DNA of 64,000 nucleotides from G963675935 sp963675935 (GTDB lineage Bacteria; Planctomycetota; Planctomycetia; Pirellulales; Thermoguttaceae), in contig CAXXPV010000004.1 in the NCBI GenBank assembly GCA_963675935.2, positions 124,001-188,000 on the forward strand, read 5' to 3'. The notes under the pieces are model-generated. The model saw nothing but the letters and a program-made list of their open reading frames with translations, searched no databases and was not told the origin of the DNA. Shown piece by piece: positions 25,940 to 34,150 of this stretch (positions are counted from its first letter, which is position 1; every line of letters starts with the position of its first letter). The position numbers and the translations under genes were made by a program.

Positions 25940-26383
25940 GCTTTTGGACTTTCAGACGCCTAATTCTTCACAACCCTGCAGCGCGAACCAAGGGGAAGGC
26001 TGAAAGGGGCGGATTTTAACGTAAACCACAGTCTATTGTGACATAACGTCACGGTCAAGTCGAGATACCCCACGAGAAACTCAGAAGAACTGCAAAGTCG
26101 CATTTTGGGGATAGATGGGAAAAACCGTCATTCTGAGCGCAGCGAAGAATCTCGTTGGCCCACAAGAACTTGCGCGATACCACGGAGATTCTTCGCTACG
26201 CTCAGAATGACGGTTTCCTGGACTTTGCAATTCTCCTGACGAGAAACCGCCGAAGTGGGGGCACTCGACACATTGCTTCCCCACGGGAGGGGTGTGTGAA
26301 TGTTTGCATTCGAGGAAGGTAAGGTATGGATGGCTTGAAAAGACGTGATGGTGTAAAATTAAGGATGCAGGGGGGGAATTCTC
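25940..26383. other. Intergenic region with miniature element
   Basis: 444 bp between divergent genes. It contains the miniature element at 26081-26239 with its flanking CGAGAAAC repeats, and AT-rich sequence before the DUF433 gene. A TAAAAT box at 26354 could be a -10 signal, but no well-spaced -35 is visible. I see no gene. Confidence 0.55.
26081..26239. mobile_element. Miniature inverted-repeat element, type B (TCAGAAGAACTGC ends)
   Basis: 159 bp. The 19-bp inverted ends are TCAGAAGAACTGCAAAGTC and the complement of TCAGGAGAATTGCAAAGTC. The core is the GTCATTCTGAGCGCAGCGAA hairpin. The 8-bp direct repeat CGAGAAAC flanks it exactly (26073-26080 and 26240-26247). A copy of more than 90% identity is at 50229-50388. 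Confidence 0.9.
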
Positions 26384-26617
26384 GTGAAAACAAATTTGAT
26401 CGAGCGAATTTCAATCAATCCGAATGTCTGTTTCGGAAAACCCTGTATTCGCGGGCACCGTATCTGGGTATCGCTCATCCTTGATTTGTTGGCCGACGGC
26501 TGCACCGTCGAGCAAATCTTGGCCGATTACCCCGGCCTGGAAGATGCCGATGTGCGGGCATGCATTGCCTATGGCGCCGAAATGTCCCGCGAACGGTATA
26601 TCGAGATTCCAAGATGA
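26384..26617 (+). CDS. DUF433 antitoxin-like protein
   Basis: 77 residues: MKTNLIERISINPNVCFGKP followed by CIRGHRIWVSLILDLLADG and EQILADYPGLEDADVRACIA, the DUF433 pattern. Its stop overlaps the start of the DUF5615 gene (ATGA), the standard organisation of this toxin-antitoxin type. Compare the orphan copy at 5807. Confidence 0.88.
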   Translation: MKTNLIERISINPNVCFGKPCIRGHRIWVSLILDLLADGCTVEQILADYPGLEDADVRACIAYGAEMSRERYIEIPR

Positions 26618-27000
26618 AGTCTCGCATCCGTGTCAAATTGGATGAAAATTTGGGAAATCGCGGCGCGATGATGTTTCGCGCTGCGGGCCATGACGTCGCA
26701 ACGGTCCATGAGGAAGGACTGACCTCGGCCTCCGATGAGGAAGTCAGTCGGGCATGTTGCAAGGAACGCCGATGTCTGGTGACCCTGGACCGTGACTTTG
26801 CCAACCCGTTCCTGTTCAATCCGTCCGAGTTCTCGGGCATAGCCGTGATTCGGCTTCCCGCAAAGATCACGGAAGACTTGCTGACTGAAGCGATTGAAGT
26901 CTTGATTGCGGGGCTTGCAAAGTCGGACATCGACGGTCGTCTTTGGGTGGTGCAGCGGTGGCGGATTCGGGAATACTGCCCCTGGACCGACGACGATTGA
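26614..27000 (+). CDS. DUF5615 PIN-like toxin
   Basis: 128 residues from MKSRIRVKLDENLGNRGAMM, with HDVATVHEEGLTSASDEEVS and LVTLDRDFANPFLF, the DUF5615 signatures. The family is a PIN-like nuclease candidate; D10, E11 and the D in TLDRDF are the expected metal ligands. It overlaps the DUF433 gene by 4 bp. Confidence 0.87.
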   Translation: MKSRIRVKLDENLGNRGAMMFRAAGHDVATVHEEGLTSASDEEVSRACCKERRCLVTLDRDFANPFLFNPSEFSGIAVIRLPAKITEDLLTEAIEVLIAGLAKSDIDGRLWVVQRWRIREYCPWTDDD

Positions 27001-27114
27001 CCCGCCGATCACCGTGACCGATGGTTTTTGGGCACATCCATTGCCCACCTCGCTTGTGCCCTCTTGTGAATCCTCGTCAAATCGGCCATGCTAAGACAAG
27101 AAGGCACCCCACTA

Positions 27115-27816
27115 ATGCGAATTCTTGCCCTAGAAACCACGGATAAAACGGGCGGCGTAGCCGCCTTGGACGACAGTAACCTGTTGCTGGAATTGACGTT
27201 AGATCAATCGCAACGGAGTGCTCAGTCGTTGGCTCCCGGGATGCGCCAACTGCTGGAAAACGTCGGATGGCAGACCGCCCAAGTCGAACTGGTGGCCGTC
27301 TCCATTGGGCCCGGTTCTTTCACTGGATTGAGGGTTGGGGTGACCGCCGCCAAGGTTTTCGCCTACGCCATCGGGGCCGAGGCGCTGGGCATCGACACCC
27401 TGGAAACGATCGCGGCCAATGCCGGTGATGCGGTCGTACGCCCAGGCTCTACGGTTTCCGTCGTCATGGACGCCCAGCGGGGTGAGGTCGTCGTGCAGTC
27501 GTTCGCACGCCGGACGGATGGTTGGTTCGAGCCGGCGGGTCCTCAAGAACTTCTGGACGCCGACGCCTGGCTGGCCCGGCTTGCCTCCGATGCCATCGTC
27601 ACCGGCCCGGGGCTTTTGCGGCTTGCCGACCGTCTGCCGCAGGGCGTTGTTGCATTGGATCAGGAGCTTTGGCGTCCCCGAGCGGCCATGGTCGGTCGTT
27701 TGGCCGCGCGGCATTACGCCGAGGGCCGTCGCGACGACCTCTGGAAGCTCGTGCCTCGATACTATCGCCGCAGTGCCGCCGAAGAAAAATGGGACGCAAG
27801 AGTGACACCGACATGA
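27115..27816 (+). CDS. tsaB: tRNA t6A synthesis protein TsaB
   Basis: 233 residues from MRILALETTDKTGG; AGAAGG lies upstream, and a longer frame from 27088 is less likely. VAVSIGPGSFTGLRVGVTAAKVFAYA is the hallmark of TsaB, the scaffold partner of TsaD in making threonylcarbamoyladenosine at tRNA position 37. The stop overlaps the next start as ATGA. Confidence 0.92.
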   Translation: MRILALETTDKTGGVAALDDSNLLLELTLDQSQRSAQSLAPGMRQLLENVGWQTAQVELVAVSIGPGSFTGLRVGVTAAKVFAYAIGAEALGIDTLETIAANAGDAVVRPGSTVSVVMDAQRGEVVVQSFARRTDGWFEPAGPQELLDADAWLARLASDAIVTGPGLLRLADRLPQGVVALDQELWRPRAAMVGRLAARHYAEGRRDDLWKLVPRYYRRSAAEEKWDARVTPT

Positions 27817-29243
27817 CGAACACGCAAATTCAGGAATCGCTTTCGCGGGCCGACCGGGAAAAACGCCTCGTGGCCGCATCCTCGCTTGCCGCGGCCGTCT
27901 TGCTGACCGGCACGAAGCTCGGCATCGGATTGTGGACCCAAAGCTTGGGCATTCTGTCGGAGGCTGCCCATTCCGCGCTCGATCTGGTGGCCGCGGCCGT
28001 CACGCTCTGGGCTGTGCGGGTCTCCAGCCGGCCGCCCGACCACGATCACCCCTACGGTCATGGGAAGGTTGAAAATCTCTCGGCCCTGTTCGAGACGGTT
28101 CTCCTGCTGGTCACTTGCGTTTGGATCATCTACGAGGCGTCGGAGCGGCTGTTTTTCGGCGAGCCTGTCCACGTGGATGCGAACGTGTGGGCATTTTTGG
28201 TGGTGATTCTGTCAATTATCGTCGATTTTACGCGGTCCCGTGCCTTGAAAAAGGCCGCCGACAAGTATTCGAGCCAAGCTTTGGAGGCCGATGCGCTGCA
28301 TTTTTCGACCGACATCTGGTCGTCGGCCGTGGTGTTTCTGGGGCTGGCTGGCGTGCTGCTCGGCGAGCGATTGAAAATTCCCTGGCTCGTTCATGCCGAC
28401 GCCGTGGCCGCGTTGGGCGTCGCCATGATCGTTGTTTGGGTCAGTTTGAGGCTCGGCAAGAAATCGGTGGACGATCTATTGGACAGCGTTCCGAAGGGGT
28501 TGCAAGAGCAGGTTTTCGAGACTGCCCGGCGGGTTCCCGGCGTCGAAGACGTAACCCGACTGCGATTGCGCCGCAGCGGTCCCGAGATTTTCGCCGACGT
28601 AACGCTGGCCGTCAAACGCGGTGCGGCGTTCGAGCAGGCGCACGACATCGCCCACAATGTCGAGGCCGCGGTTGACGCCGCCTTGCCGAACGCCGACGTA
28701 GTGGTTCACGTCGAGCCGGTTGCGCCCGGCGAGGAGGACGTAACGACGGTGGTTCGTCTGCTGGCCGCTCGCCACGGGCTGGGGGCGCACGGCATCCGCA
28801 TTTACGAGGAAAACCGGCAGCGGTGGCTGGAACTGCATCTCGAAGTCAACGAGTCGCTGTTGTTGGACGAGGCGCACCGGCAGGCGACGGAGTTTGAAAG
28901 GGCGTTGCGGCAAGCGCTGCCCGGGGTGACGCGGATCATCACGCACATCGAGCCGACGGGCGACGCGGTGGCCACGATGCGCGGCGAGCCGGCCGGGCAG
29001 ATGGAAGTGCAGAAGGCGATCGCCGAGTTTTTCGAGACCTATCCGCTGGCGGCCCATCCGCACGACGTGCGCGTGCAATTGGCCGGCGGCGAGTACGCCG
29101 TGTCGTTCCACTGCGAGTTGGCCCCTTCGACGGCGATCACCGAGGCCCACGATCTCACGGTTCGATTGGAGGAGTATCTACGCGCTCGGGTGCCCGGCTT
29201 GGGCCGCGTGGCGATTCACGTAGAGCCGGGAAAGAAGAAGTAG
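27813..29243 (+). CDS. Cation diffusion facilitator with extended C-terminus
   Basis: 476 residues against about 300 usual. The membrane domain shows the two metal motifs HSALD in TM2 and HFSTD in TM5, plus DHDHPYGHGKVENLSALFE, so it is a zinc/iron/cobalt-type H+-coupled exporter. After the usual cytoplasmic domain (EQVFETARRVPGVEDVTRL to VVVHVEP) come two further stretches of similar build, ending ITHIEP and VAIHVEP. They look like repeats of the CDF C-terminal domain. Translationally coupled to tsaB. Confidence 0.9.
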   Translation: MTNTQIQESLSRADREKRLVAASSLAAAVLLTGTKLGIGLWTQSLGILSEAAHSALDLVAAAVTLWAVRVSSRPPDHDHPYGHGKVENLSALFETVLLLVTCVWIIYEASERLFFGEPVHVDANVWAFLVVILSIIVDFTRSRALKKAADKYSSQALEADALHFSTDIWSSAVVFLGLAGVLLGERLKIPWLVHADAVAALGVAMIVVWVSLRLGKKSVDDLLDSVPKGLQEQVFETARRVPGVEDVTRLRLRRSGPEIFADVTLAVKRGAAFEQAHDIAHNVEAAVDAALPNADVVVHVEPVAPGEEDVTTVVRLLAARHGLGAHGIRIYEENRQRWLELHLEVNESLLLDEAHRQATEFERALRQALPGVTRIITHIEPTGDAVATMRGEPAGQMEVQKAIAEFFETYPLAAHPHDVRVQLAGGEYAVSFHCELAPSTAITEAHDLTVRLEEYLRARVPGLGRVAIHVEPGKKK

Positions 29244-29254
29244 CGATAATGTTT

Positions 29255-29383
29255 TGAGTGTCAGAAAAGTATTGCAATGTCGTTTAGCCGGCGAGCTTGC
29301 TCGCCGCGTGGGATGTCGCCCCCAAACGCGGCGGGCGAGCCCGCCGGCTAAACGGTTGGCGCGACATTTCTTTCAGAAAATCA
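29255..29383. repeat. TGACT-type palindromic element, degenerate copy
   Basis: TGAGTGTCAGAAAAG at the left and CGACATTTCTTTCAG at the right border the TTTAGCCGGCGAGCTTGCTC core hairpin. It fills the gap between the convergent CDF and TPR genes and may terminate both. Confidence 0.65.
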
Positions 29384-29395
29384 ATTAACAACCCC

Positions 29396-30742
29396 TCACT
29401 TCTTCAACTCCCCGAGCAGTTCTTCCGTCTCTTGCCGGAACAAGAACGGACGGGTGTTTTTCATCGCGCCTTCCAACAGCGGAACGGCCTGATCCTTGTG
29501 GCCGCGCTCGACCGCCACGCGAGCGATGATGTAGGCCGTGTCGGGGTCGGAGCCGGCGATCGAAGCAGCGGGCGCCAACGCTTTCTCGGCCTCTTCGAGC
29601 CGTCCCAATTTATAGAGCACCCAGCCGTAGGTCGAAGCGGCGTCGGCCGATTTAGGCGACTTCTTCACGTTGGCCTCGGCATATTCCAGGGCCTGCCGCC
29701 GCTTCGATTCGTCATCTTGTGCAACCAGCGCCATTGCCAGATTATTTGTGTAGACCATACTATCGGGCTGGCGTTTGACGAGCTTTTGGAAATACATCTC
29801 GCCCGTCTCGTACTCTTGCTTGAGCATGGCGACCACGCCGAGGAAGAATTGGGCTTGCAGCGATTTCGAGTCTAGCCGCAAGGCGGCCGTTGCATGATTG
29901 CGCGTTTCGTCGAGCAGCCCGGCGTTGAAGGCCCATTGCATCGCCGCCAATCGCGTGGGAAGGTCTTTGGGCTGTGCGACCAACGCGGCGGCCATCCAAT
30001 GTTTCGCGCCCTCGCGGTCGCCCGACTGCTCGCAGAAGCTGGCCATGATGGCCTCGGGCGTGAGAAGGGCGGCGTCGATTTTGGCGGCTTCTCGAAGTTT
30101 TGCCAGGGCGCCGTCCGCGTCCTTCAATTGTCGCAGGCAAAAGGCCAACCGCAGCATCGTGGGGATGTTTTTCGAATCCAACTTCAAGCAGGCTTCGTAG
30201 TGCCGGCGTGCCGTGGCCCAATCCTTGCGCGATTCGGCTGTCATGGCCAAACCGCGGAGAATCGCCGGTTGCAGCAGTTCCTTCCGCTTGGCGCTTTTGC
30301 TAAAAGCGTCAAGCCGGCGCTCGGCTTCTTGATACAACTTCTCGGCTTTGGACGCATCGCCCTCGCGCAAGGCCAGCGAGCCTAAAATGGCACGGGCTTC
30401 CGGATCGTCGGGAAATTTTTTAACCGCCTGCTCCAGGGCAGCCTTCGCTTCCTTCGGTTTGTTCGATTGAAAATAAAGTTGTGACAACATTACTTCGGCG
30501 GGCGGCAGGTCCGGATTTTTCTTCACCGCTTCTTCCAAAGCGTGCAAGACGCCGTCATAATCGCCCTGTTTGAAGCGGGCGGCGGCATCGGCCAATTCCG
30601 ATGCTTGCGGGGAAGGCTCCGTAGGTTGCTCAAAGCTCTGGCCGCCAAGAATCGGCTCCGCCGCCGACTCCGACGTTGTCAACACGGCGATTCCCGCCAA
30701 CAAAACCGATGCCGCGAGTGCGGCTGTTGCCATGCGTCTCAT
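29396..30742 (-). CDS. Exported TPR-repeat protein
   Basis: 448 residues from MRRMATAALAASVLLAG, with a signal peptide ending near SAAEP. It is followed by about ten TPR-type helical repeats (for example AKAALEQAVKKFPDDPEARA, GDASKAEKLYQEAERRLDAF, YETGEMYFQKLVKRQPDSMV, GHKDQAVPLLEGAMKN). Periplasmic protein-protein scaffold; partners unknown. There is no clear ribosome site at 30742, and a longer frame opens at 30796. Confidence 0.82.
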   Translation of the reverse strand: MRRMATAALAASVLLAGIAVLTTSESAAEPILGGQSFEQPTEPSPQASELADAAARFKQGDYDGVLHALEEAVKKNPDLPPAEVMLSQLYFQSNKPKEAKAALEQAVKKFPDDPEARAILGSLALREGDASKAEKLYQEAERRLDAFSKSAKRKELLQPAILRGLAMTAESRKDWATARRHYEACLKLDSKNIPTMLRLAFCLRQLKDADGALAKLREAAKIDAALLTPEAIMASFCEQSGDREGAKHWMAAALVAQPKDLPTRLAAMQWAFNAGLLDETRNHATAALRLDSKSLQAQFFLGVVAMLKQEYETGEMYFQKLVKRQPDSMVYTNNLAMALVAQDDESKRRQALEYAEANVKKSPKSADAASTYGWVLYKLGRLEEAEKALAPAASIAGSDPDTAYIIARVAVERGHKDQAVPLLEGAMKNTRPFLFRQETEELLGELKK

Positions 30743-30852
30743 GGTGAAAATAGGGGGGGCTGGAATGACAAGATAATTACGGACCGATGCGTCCAACGAG
30801 ATAAGTCTAGCTTATAAGCGGAATCGCCGAAAATCAAGTCCGTGTTCGCCGG

Positions 30853-30991
30853 GTGTGCGGCCATATTTTCTGGCAGATAGGCAATTCCGTCATTCTGAGC
30901 GCAGCGAAGAATCTCGTTTTCCTCGCGGCGTGGGCGAGATTCTTCGCTGAGCTCAGAATGACCGATCTTGCCAGAAAAAATGGCCGCACAC
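30853..30991. mobile_element. Miniature inverted-repeat element, type A, second copy
   Basis: 139 bp, GTGTGCGGCCATATTTTCTG at the left and its near-complement at the right, in the opposite orientation to the copy at 6571. The core is the GTCATTCTGAGCGCAGCGAA hairpin. The direct repeat TTCGCCGG flanks it (30845-30852 and 30992-30999), immediately after the glmM stop codon. Confidence 0.88.
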
Positions 30992-30999
30992 TTCGCCGG

Positions 31000-32343
31000 C
31001 TAAACCGCGGCCAGCGCGTCGGCGGCGTCGGCGCACAACCGCCGGGCTTCCTCGGCCGTCGGCGCTTCGGCAATCGCCCGAACGATCGGCTCTGTGTTGC
31101 TTCCGCGAACCAAAAGCCATCGGCCGGGCCAGTCAAGCCGAAGACCGTCCTGCCGATCGCAAGCGGCGTCGGAAAAACGGCTTTCCAAAGCATCCAGCGC
31201 CGCGGGCAGCTTTTCGGCCGGCATCGAAATTTTCGTCTTCACGATCTCGTAACGTGGCAACTCGTCGGCCAACTGGCCGATCCGCATTTGCCGAGCCGCC
31301 ATCGCGTCGAGCAGAATCGCCATGCCGACGAAGCTGTCGCGGACGTAGCCGACTCTCGGGTCGATCGGACCGCCGTTGCCCTCGCCGCCGAACAACGCGC
31401 CGTGCTCGAGCATAACATCAACCACGTTCGCTTCGCCGACTGCCGAGCGGAAATAGGGCACGCTATATCGATGGGCCAAGTCTTCCGACATCCGGCTGGT
31501 CGCGCAATTGGCCACGATCGGCCCGCGCTGCTGCCGCAACACGTGATCGACGCACATCGCCAGGGTATACTCTTCGCCGAGATACCGGCCCGAGGCGTCG
31601 ATCACGGCCAAGCGGTCGGCGTCGGGGTCTTGGCAAAAGCCAACGTCGGCCCCGGCCTCGACGACGGCGGAAAGCACGCCGGAGAGGTTTTCGGCCGTCG
31701 GTTCGGGCGTGTGGGCGAAGGCGCCGTCGGGCTCCTCGCCCAAGATCGTGATGTGGCAGGCCAACTCGTGCAACAGGCGACGGCCCAATAGGCTGCCCGC
31801 GCCGTGGTTGCTGTCCAAAACGACGCGGAACCGGCGCTGGCGAATCCGCTCGGCGTCGATCGTGTCTAAAACGGCCAAGAGATGGGGCGAAAGCGTGTCG
31901 TCGCAACGGAGGTCGCCGCCCAGGCGGTCGTGTGGTTGCCAGTCGTGTGCTCCAGCGCGGTAGCGTTCGAGAACCTCGCGTCCCGGCGCGGCGGGAATGA
32001 CGCGGCCCTCGGCCGAAAACAGCTTCAGCCCGTTGTAGGGCGAAGGGTTGTGGCTGGCCGTGATTTGGATGCCGCCGGCGGCTTTGTACTGCCGCAGCAG
32101 AACGCCGACGGTGGGCGTGGCCGTGATGCCGGCGTCGATGGTCGTCCGTCCGAGGGCTTGCAGGCCGGCTTGGATGGCCAGCGAGAGCATCCGGCCGGAA
32201 GGGCGGCTGTCGCGTCCGATGAGGATGCTGCCCGGCGGGGCGATGGCGGCCAGTGCCGCGGCGTAGCGGATGGCCACTTCGGGCGTGAGCGTATCGCCGA
32301 CGACGCCGCGGAGTCCTGAAACGGTGATGATCGGTTCGGTCAT
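31000..32343 (-). CDS. glmM: Phosphoglucosamine mutase-type phosphohexomutase
   Basis: 447 residues. ITASHNPSPYNGLKLF carries the phosphoserine, DPDADRLAVID binds Mg, GGEGNGG contacts the sugar and RGSNTEPIVRAI binds phosphate. The length and the MTEPIITVSGLRGVVGD start fit GlmM, which makes glucosamine-1-phosphate for peptidoglycan and LPS, although related mannomutases cannot be excluded from motifs alone. The stop codon abuts the type A element target site. Confidence 0.88.
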   Translation of the reverse strand: MTEPIITVSGLRGVVGDTLTPEVAIRYAAALAAIAPPGSILIGRDSRPSGRMLSLAIQAGLQALGRTTIDAGITATPTVGVLLRQYKAAGGIQITASHNPSPYNGLKLFSAEGRVIPAAPGREVLERYRAGAHDWQPHDRLGGDLRCDDTLSPHLLAVLDTIDAERIRQRRFRVVLDSNHGAGSLLGRRLLHELACHITILGEEPDGAFAHTPEPTAENLSGVLSAVVEAGADVGFCQDPDADRLAVIDASGRYLGEEYTLAMCVDHVLRQQRGPIVANCATSRMSEDLAHRYSVPYFRSAVGEANVVDVMLEHGALFGGEGNGGPIDPRVGYVRDSFVGMAILLDAMAARQMRIGQLADELPRYEIVKTKISMPAEKLPAALDALESRFSDAACDRQDGLRLDWPGRWLLVRGSNTEPIVRAIAEAPTAEEARRLCADAADALAAV

Positions 32344-32353
32344 AATGGTATTC

Positions 32354-32734
32354 CTACGTCAACAAGTCCAATAATCTCGTTCGCAATTTCTTCGTAAAAA
32401 TCATTGCCTCCCGAGCCTCTTGTTTTTCAGCCGATTCGCCGGGATACCGCAGAAACACGGCGGATCGCGTCAAAAAACGAAGATCATCAGCCAGCCACGA
32501 CCAACCGGGGCAAGCAGCCACGAGAAGTTCATCCAAAACAAGCAGTAAGTGCGTTTTGGGAGGCGTTGTGCCCAGATGGATAAGCAACGCCTTCATCAAC
32601 TTTTCCACACACTGTTGGCAATGGAAACAGACGGCGTCGTAATTGGGCGACTTTCTTGCCCGCAACTCACGACACGCAACAGTGAAATCGCCCTCTGCCT
32701 TGGCGATCCACTCTTCAACCATTAGGCTGGGCAT
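32354..32734 (-). CDS. HEPN-domain protein of an MNT/HEPN pair
   Basis: 126 residues from MPSLMVEEWIAKAEGDF. CFHCQQCVEKLMKALLIHLG and HLLLVLDELL are the HEPN helices. It overlaps the upstream MNT gene by 20 bp. In known pairs HEPN is the RNase toxin with an R-x4-6-H motif; I do not see a clear one here. It lies 10 bp upstream of glmM. Confidence 0.82.
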   Translation of the reverse strand: MPSLMVEEWIAKAEGDFTVACRELRARKSPNYDAVCFHCQQCVEKLMKALLIHLGTTPPKTHLLLVLDELLVAACPGWSWLADDLRFLTRSAVFLRYPGESAEKQEAREAMIFTKKLRTRLLDLLT

Positions 32735-33035
32735 AAAGCACCTCGCCGTGGTCCAACGCATCGCGGATCAATGGATCGCCCTCGGCGTAACGCCGCTCGA
32801 CATCCTCCGGACGATAGGCGATCAGATCGACGGGCAGGCGAATGTCGAGCCGGTTGAGAATTTTCAACGATTGGCGAAAACCGGTTCCCTCGAAGGGCGC
32901 GATGACCAACAAATCGATGTCGGAATCCTCTCGGGCGGCGCCTCGGGCATGGGAACCAAAGAGAATGATCCGCTGGGGATGAAACTCCCCGGCAATCTTG
33001 CGCCCCAAAGCTCGAATGTCTTCCATGTTCGACAT
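32715..33035 (-). CDS. MNT minimal nucleotidyltransferase (antitoxin partner of HEPN)
   Basis: 106 residues from MSNMEDIRALGRKIAGEF. IILFGSHARGAAREDSDIDLLV carries the nucleotidyltransferase GS-x9-DxD signature, and LPVDLIAYRPEDVERRYAE supplies the third acidic residue. MNT proteins of this kind neutralise HEPN RNases, in studied cases by adding AMP. Two possible ATGs lie 5 codons apart. Confidence 0.85.
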   Translation of the reverse strand: MSNMEDIRALGRKIAGEFHPQRIILFGSHARGAAREDSDIDLLVIAPFEGTGFRQSLKILNRLDIRLPVDLIAYRPEDVERRYAEGDPLIRDALDHGEVLYAQPNG

Positions 33036-33126
33036 GACCGCTCTCACTTCCGCAATCTACCGTTTTGTCCCAACGCTTCAATCATACCATTTGGCCGAAA
33101 TCGCGGCAATTTGGTGGTACCGGGCG

Positions 33127-33327
33127 TTATTCGCCCATTTCATCCGGCATGACGGCCTTACCGTCGTCGATGGTTGCCAGCGCCTGGAGTATTTTCTCGT
33201 CAAAAGTATCGCTGAAGGCACGCACCGAGCCGTCGCACATCAACACGTTGCCTGCCAAGATGCGATGGTCGCTACTGATTTTCCACGGCTTAGTTCCGCA
33301 GTGGGGGCACGTGAAGTGGATCGACAT
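33127..33327 (-). CDS. Small protein: zinc-ribbon start joined to a DUF1559-like tail
   Basis: 66 residues: MSIHFTCPHCGTK at the start, a CxxC knuckle typical of planctomycete N-termini, then DHRILAGNVLMCDGSVRAFS and KILQALATIDDGKAV, which resemble the end of DUF1559 (H-x9-DG) proteins. Nothing lies between, where a DUF1559 protein would have about 250 residues. It is either a real mini-protein or the outcome of an internal deletion. Confidence 0.45.
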   Translation of the reverse strand: MSIHFTCPHCGTKPWKISSDHRILAGNVLMCDGSVRAFSDTFDEKILQALATIDDGKAVMPDEMGE

Positions 33328-33656
33328 GAAACAGCTCCCGTGTTGTAAAGCCGCGACCAGTGGTCGCGGTTATGCGGTTATGGACAGCAGGAACCACTCC
33401 CGATTTTCTCGTCCGCGACCACTGGTCGCGGCTTTACAAACAGCGACGCACATACCAACGGGTGGTTATCTCGTTTCCACGGTCTCCCTGGGAACAAGAG
33501 CAAAAGCAGAATCCATGCCAGCCAGCCGATCCGTAGAATAGGGCAGTTCGGGGCACCTGTCAATTCGGCTCTGAAACGACGTGGGTTTCCATGTTTATCT
33601 TAAATTTTTCCCTGGCCTACGTCTCTTGCTGGACGTTACTGCGTATAGAGTACATA
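33328..33656. other. Intergenic region with a palindromic repeat
   Basis: About 330 bp. It contains the element 33343-33439 and no recognisable gene. Confidence 0.5.
33343..33439. repeat. TTGTAAAGCCGCGACCA palindromic repeat
   Basis: 97 bp with inverted ends TTGTAAAGCCGCGACCA and TGGTCGCGGCTTTACAA. The inner part holds CCAGTGGTCG. No target duplication is visible. Confidence 0.7.
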
Positions 33657-34022
33657 ATGGATGTTGTGGCGTGGCAAGATGTAGCGAATATCTCATTTCC
33701 TCTTGGGGTAGCGGCTGGCGGCAGCATGGATCGGTTTTGGAACGGCACCGGTTGGGACGACGCAAAATGGATCGTTCTTTGGGTCGCCGTTCTGGCGGCG
33801 CTGGTGGCCGTGGCCGCTTATGTTATTGGGAAAATCCACCCCAAGTCGGTACAGAAGGAACCTACAGCCAGTCAATGGCTCTCAAAATACAGAGATTTGC
33901 ATTCCCAGGGTAAGATAACGGACGAGGAATTCCGAACAATTAAAACGACCTTGGCCGAACAACTCCAAGATGAGTTAAACGATAACGGCGAAAAGGGTTA
34001 TACCGCCGGCAACCAAAAATGA
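33657..34022 (+). CDS. Small membrane protein with SHOCT-like tail
   Basis: 121 residues from MDVVAWQDVANISFPLG; an earlier ATG at 33591 would add a hydrophobic start. One membrane helix (KWIVLWVAVLAALVAVAAYV) is followed by a short C-terminal domain, LSKYRDLHSQGKITDEEFRT, like SHOCT modules found at protein ends. No operon partner: clpX starts 128 bp further on. Function unknown. Confidence 0.55.
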   Translation: MDVVAWQDVANISFPLGVAAGGSMDRFWNGTGWDDAKWIVLWVAVLAALVAVAAYVIGKIHPKSVQKEPTASQWLSKYRDLHSQGKITDEEFRTIKTTLAEQLQDELNDNGEKGYTAGNQK

Positions 34023-34150
34023 CGCCACTTTTTCTCTTGGAGAAAGTTTGACGTTATTTCCAGCCGTGCGGAATAAACGGAATAAAAAGACGGTCGTATC
34101 AGCAACGTAAAGAGACGACTTCCTCGAACGCGACACGGAAAGGACACGGC

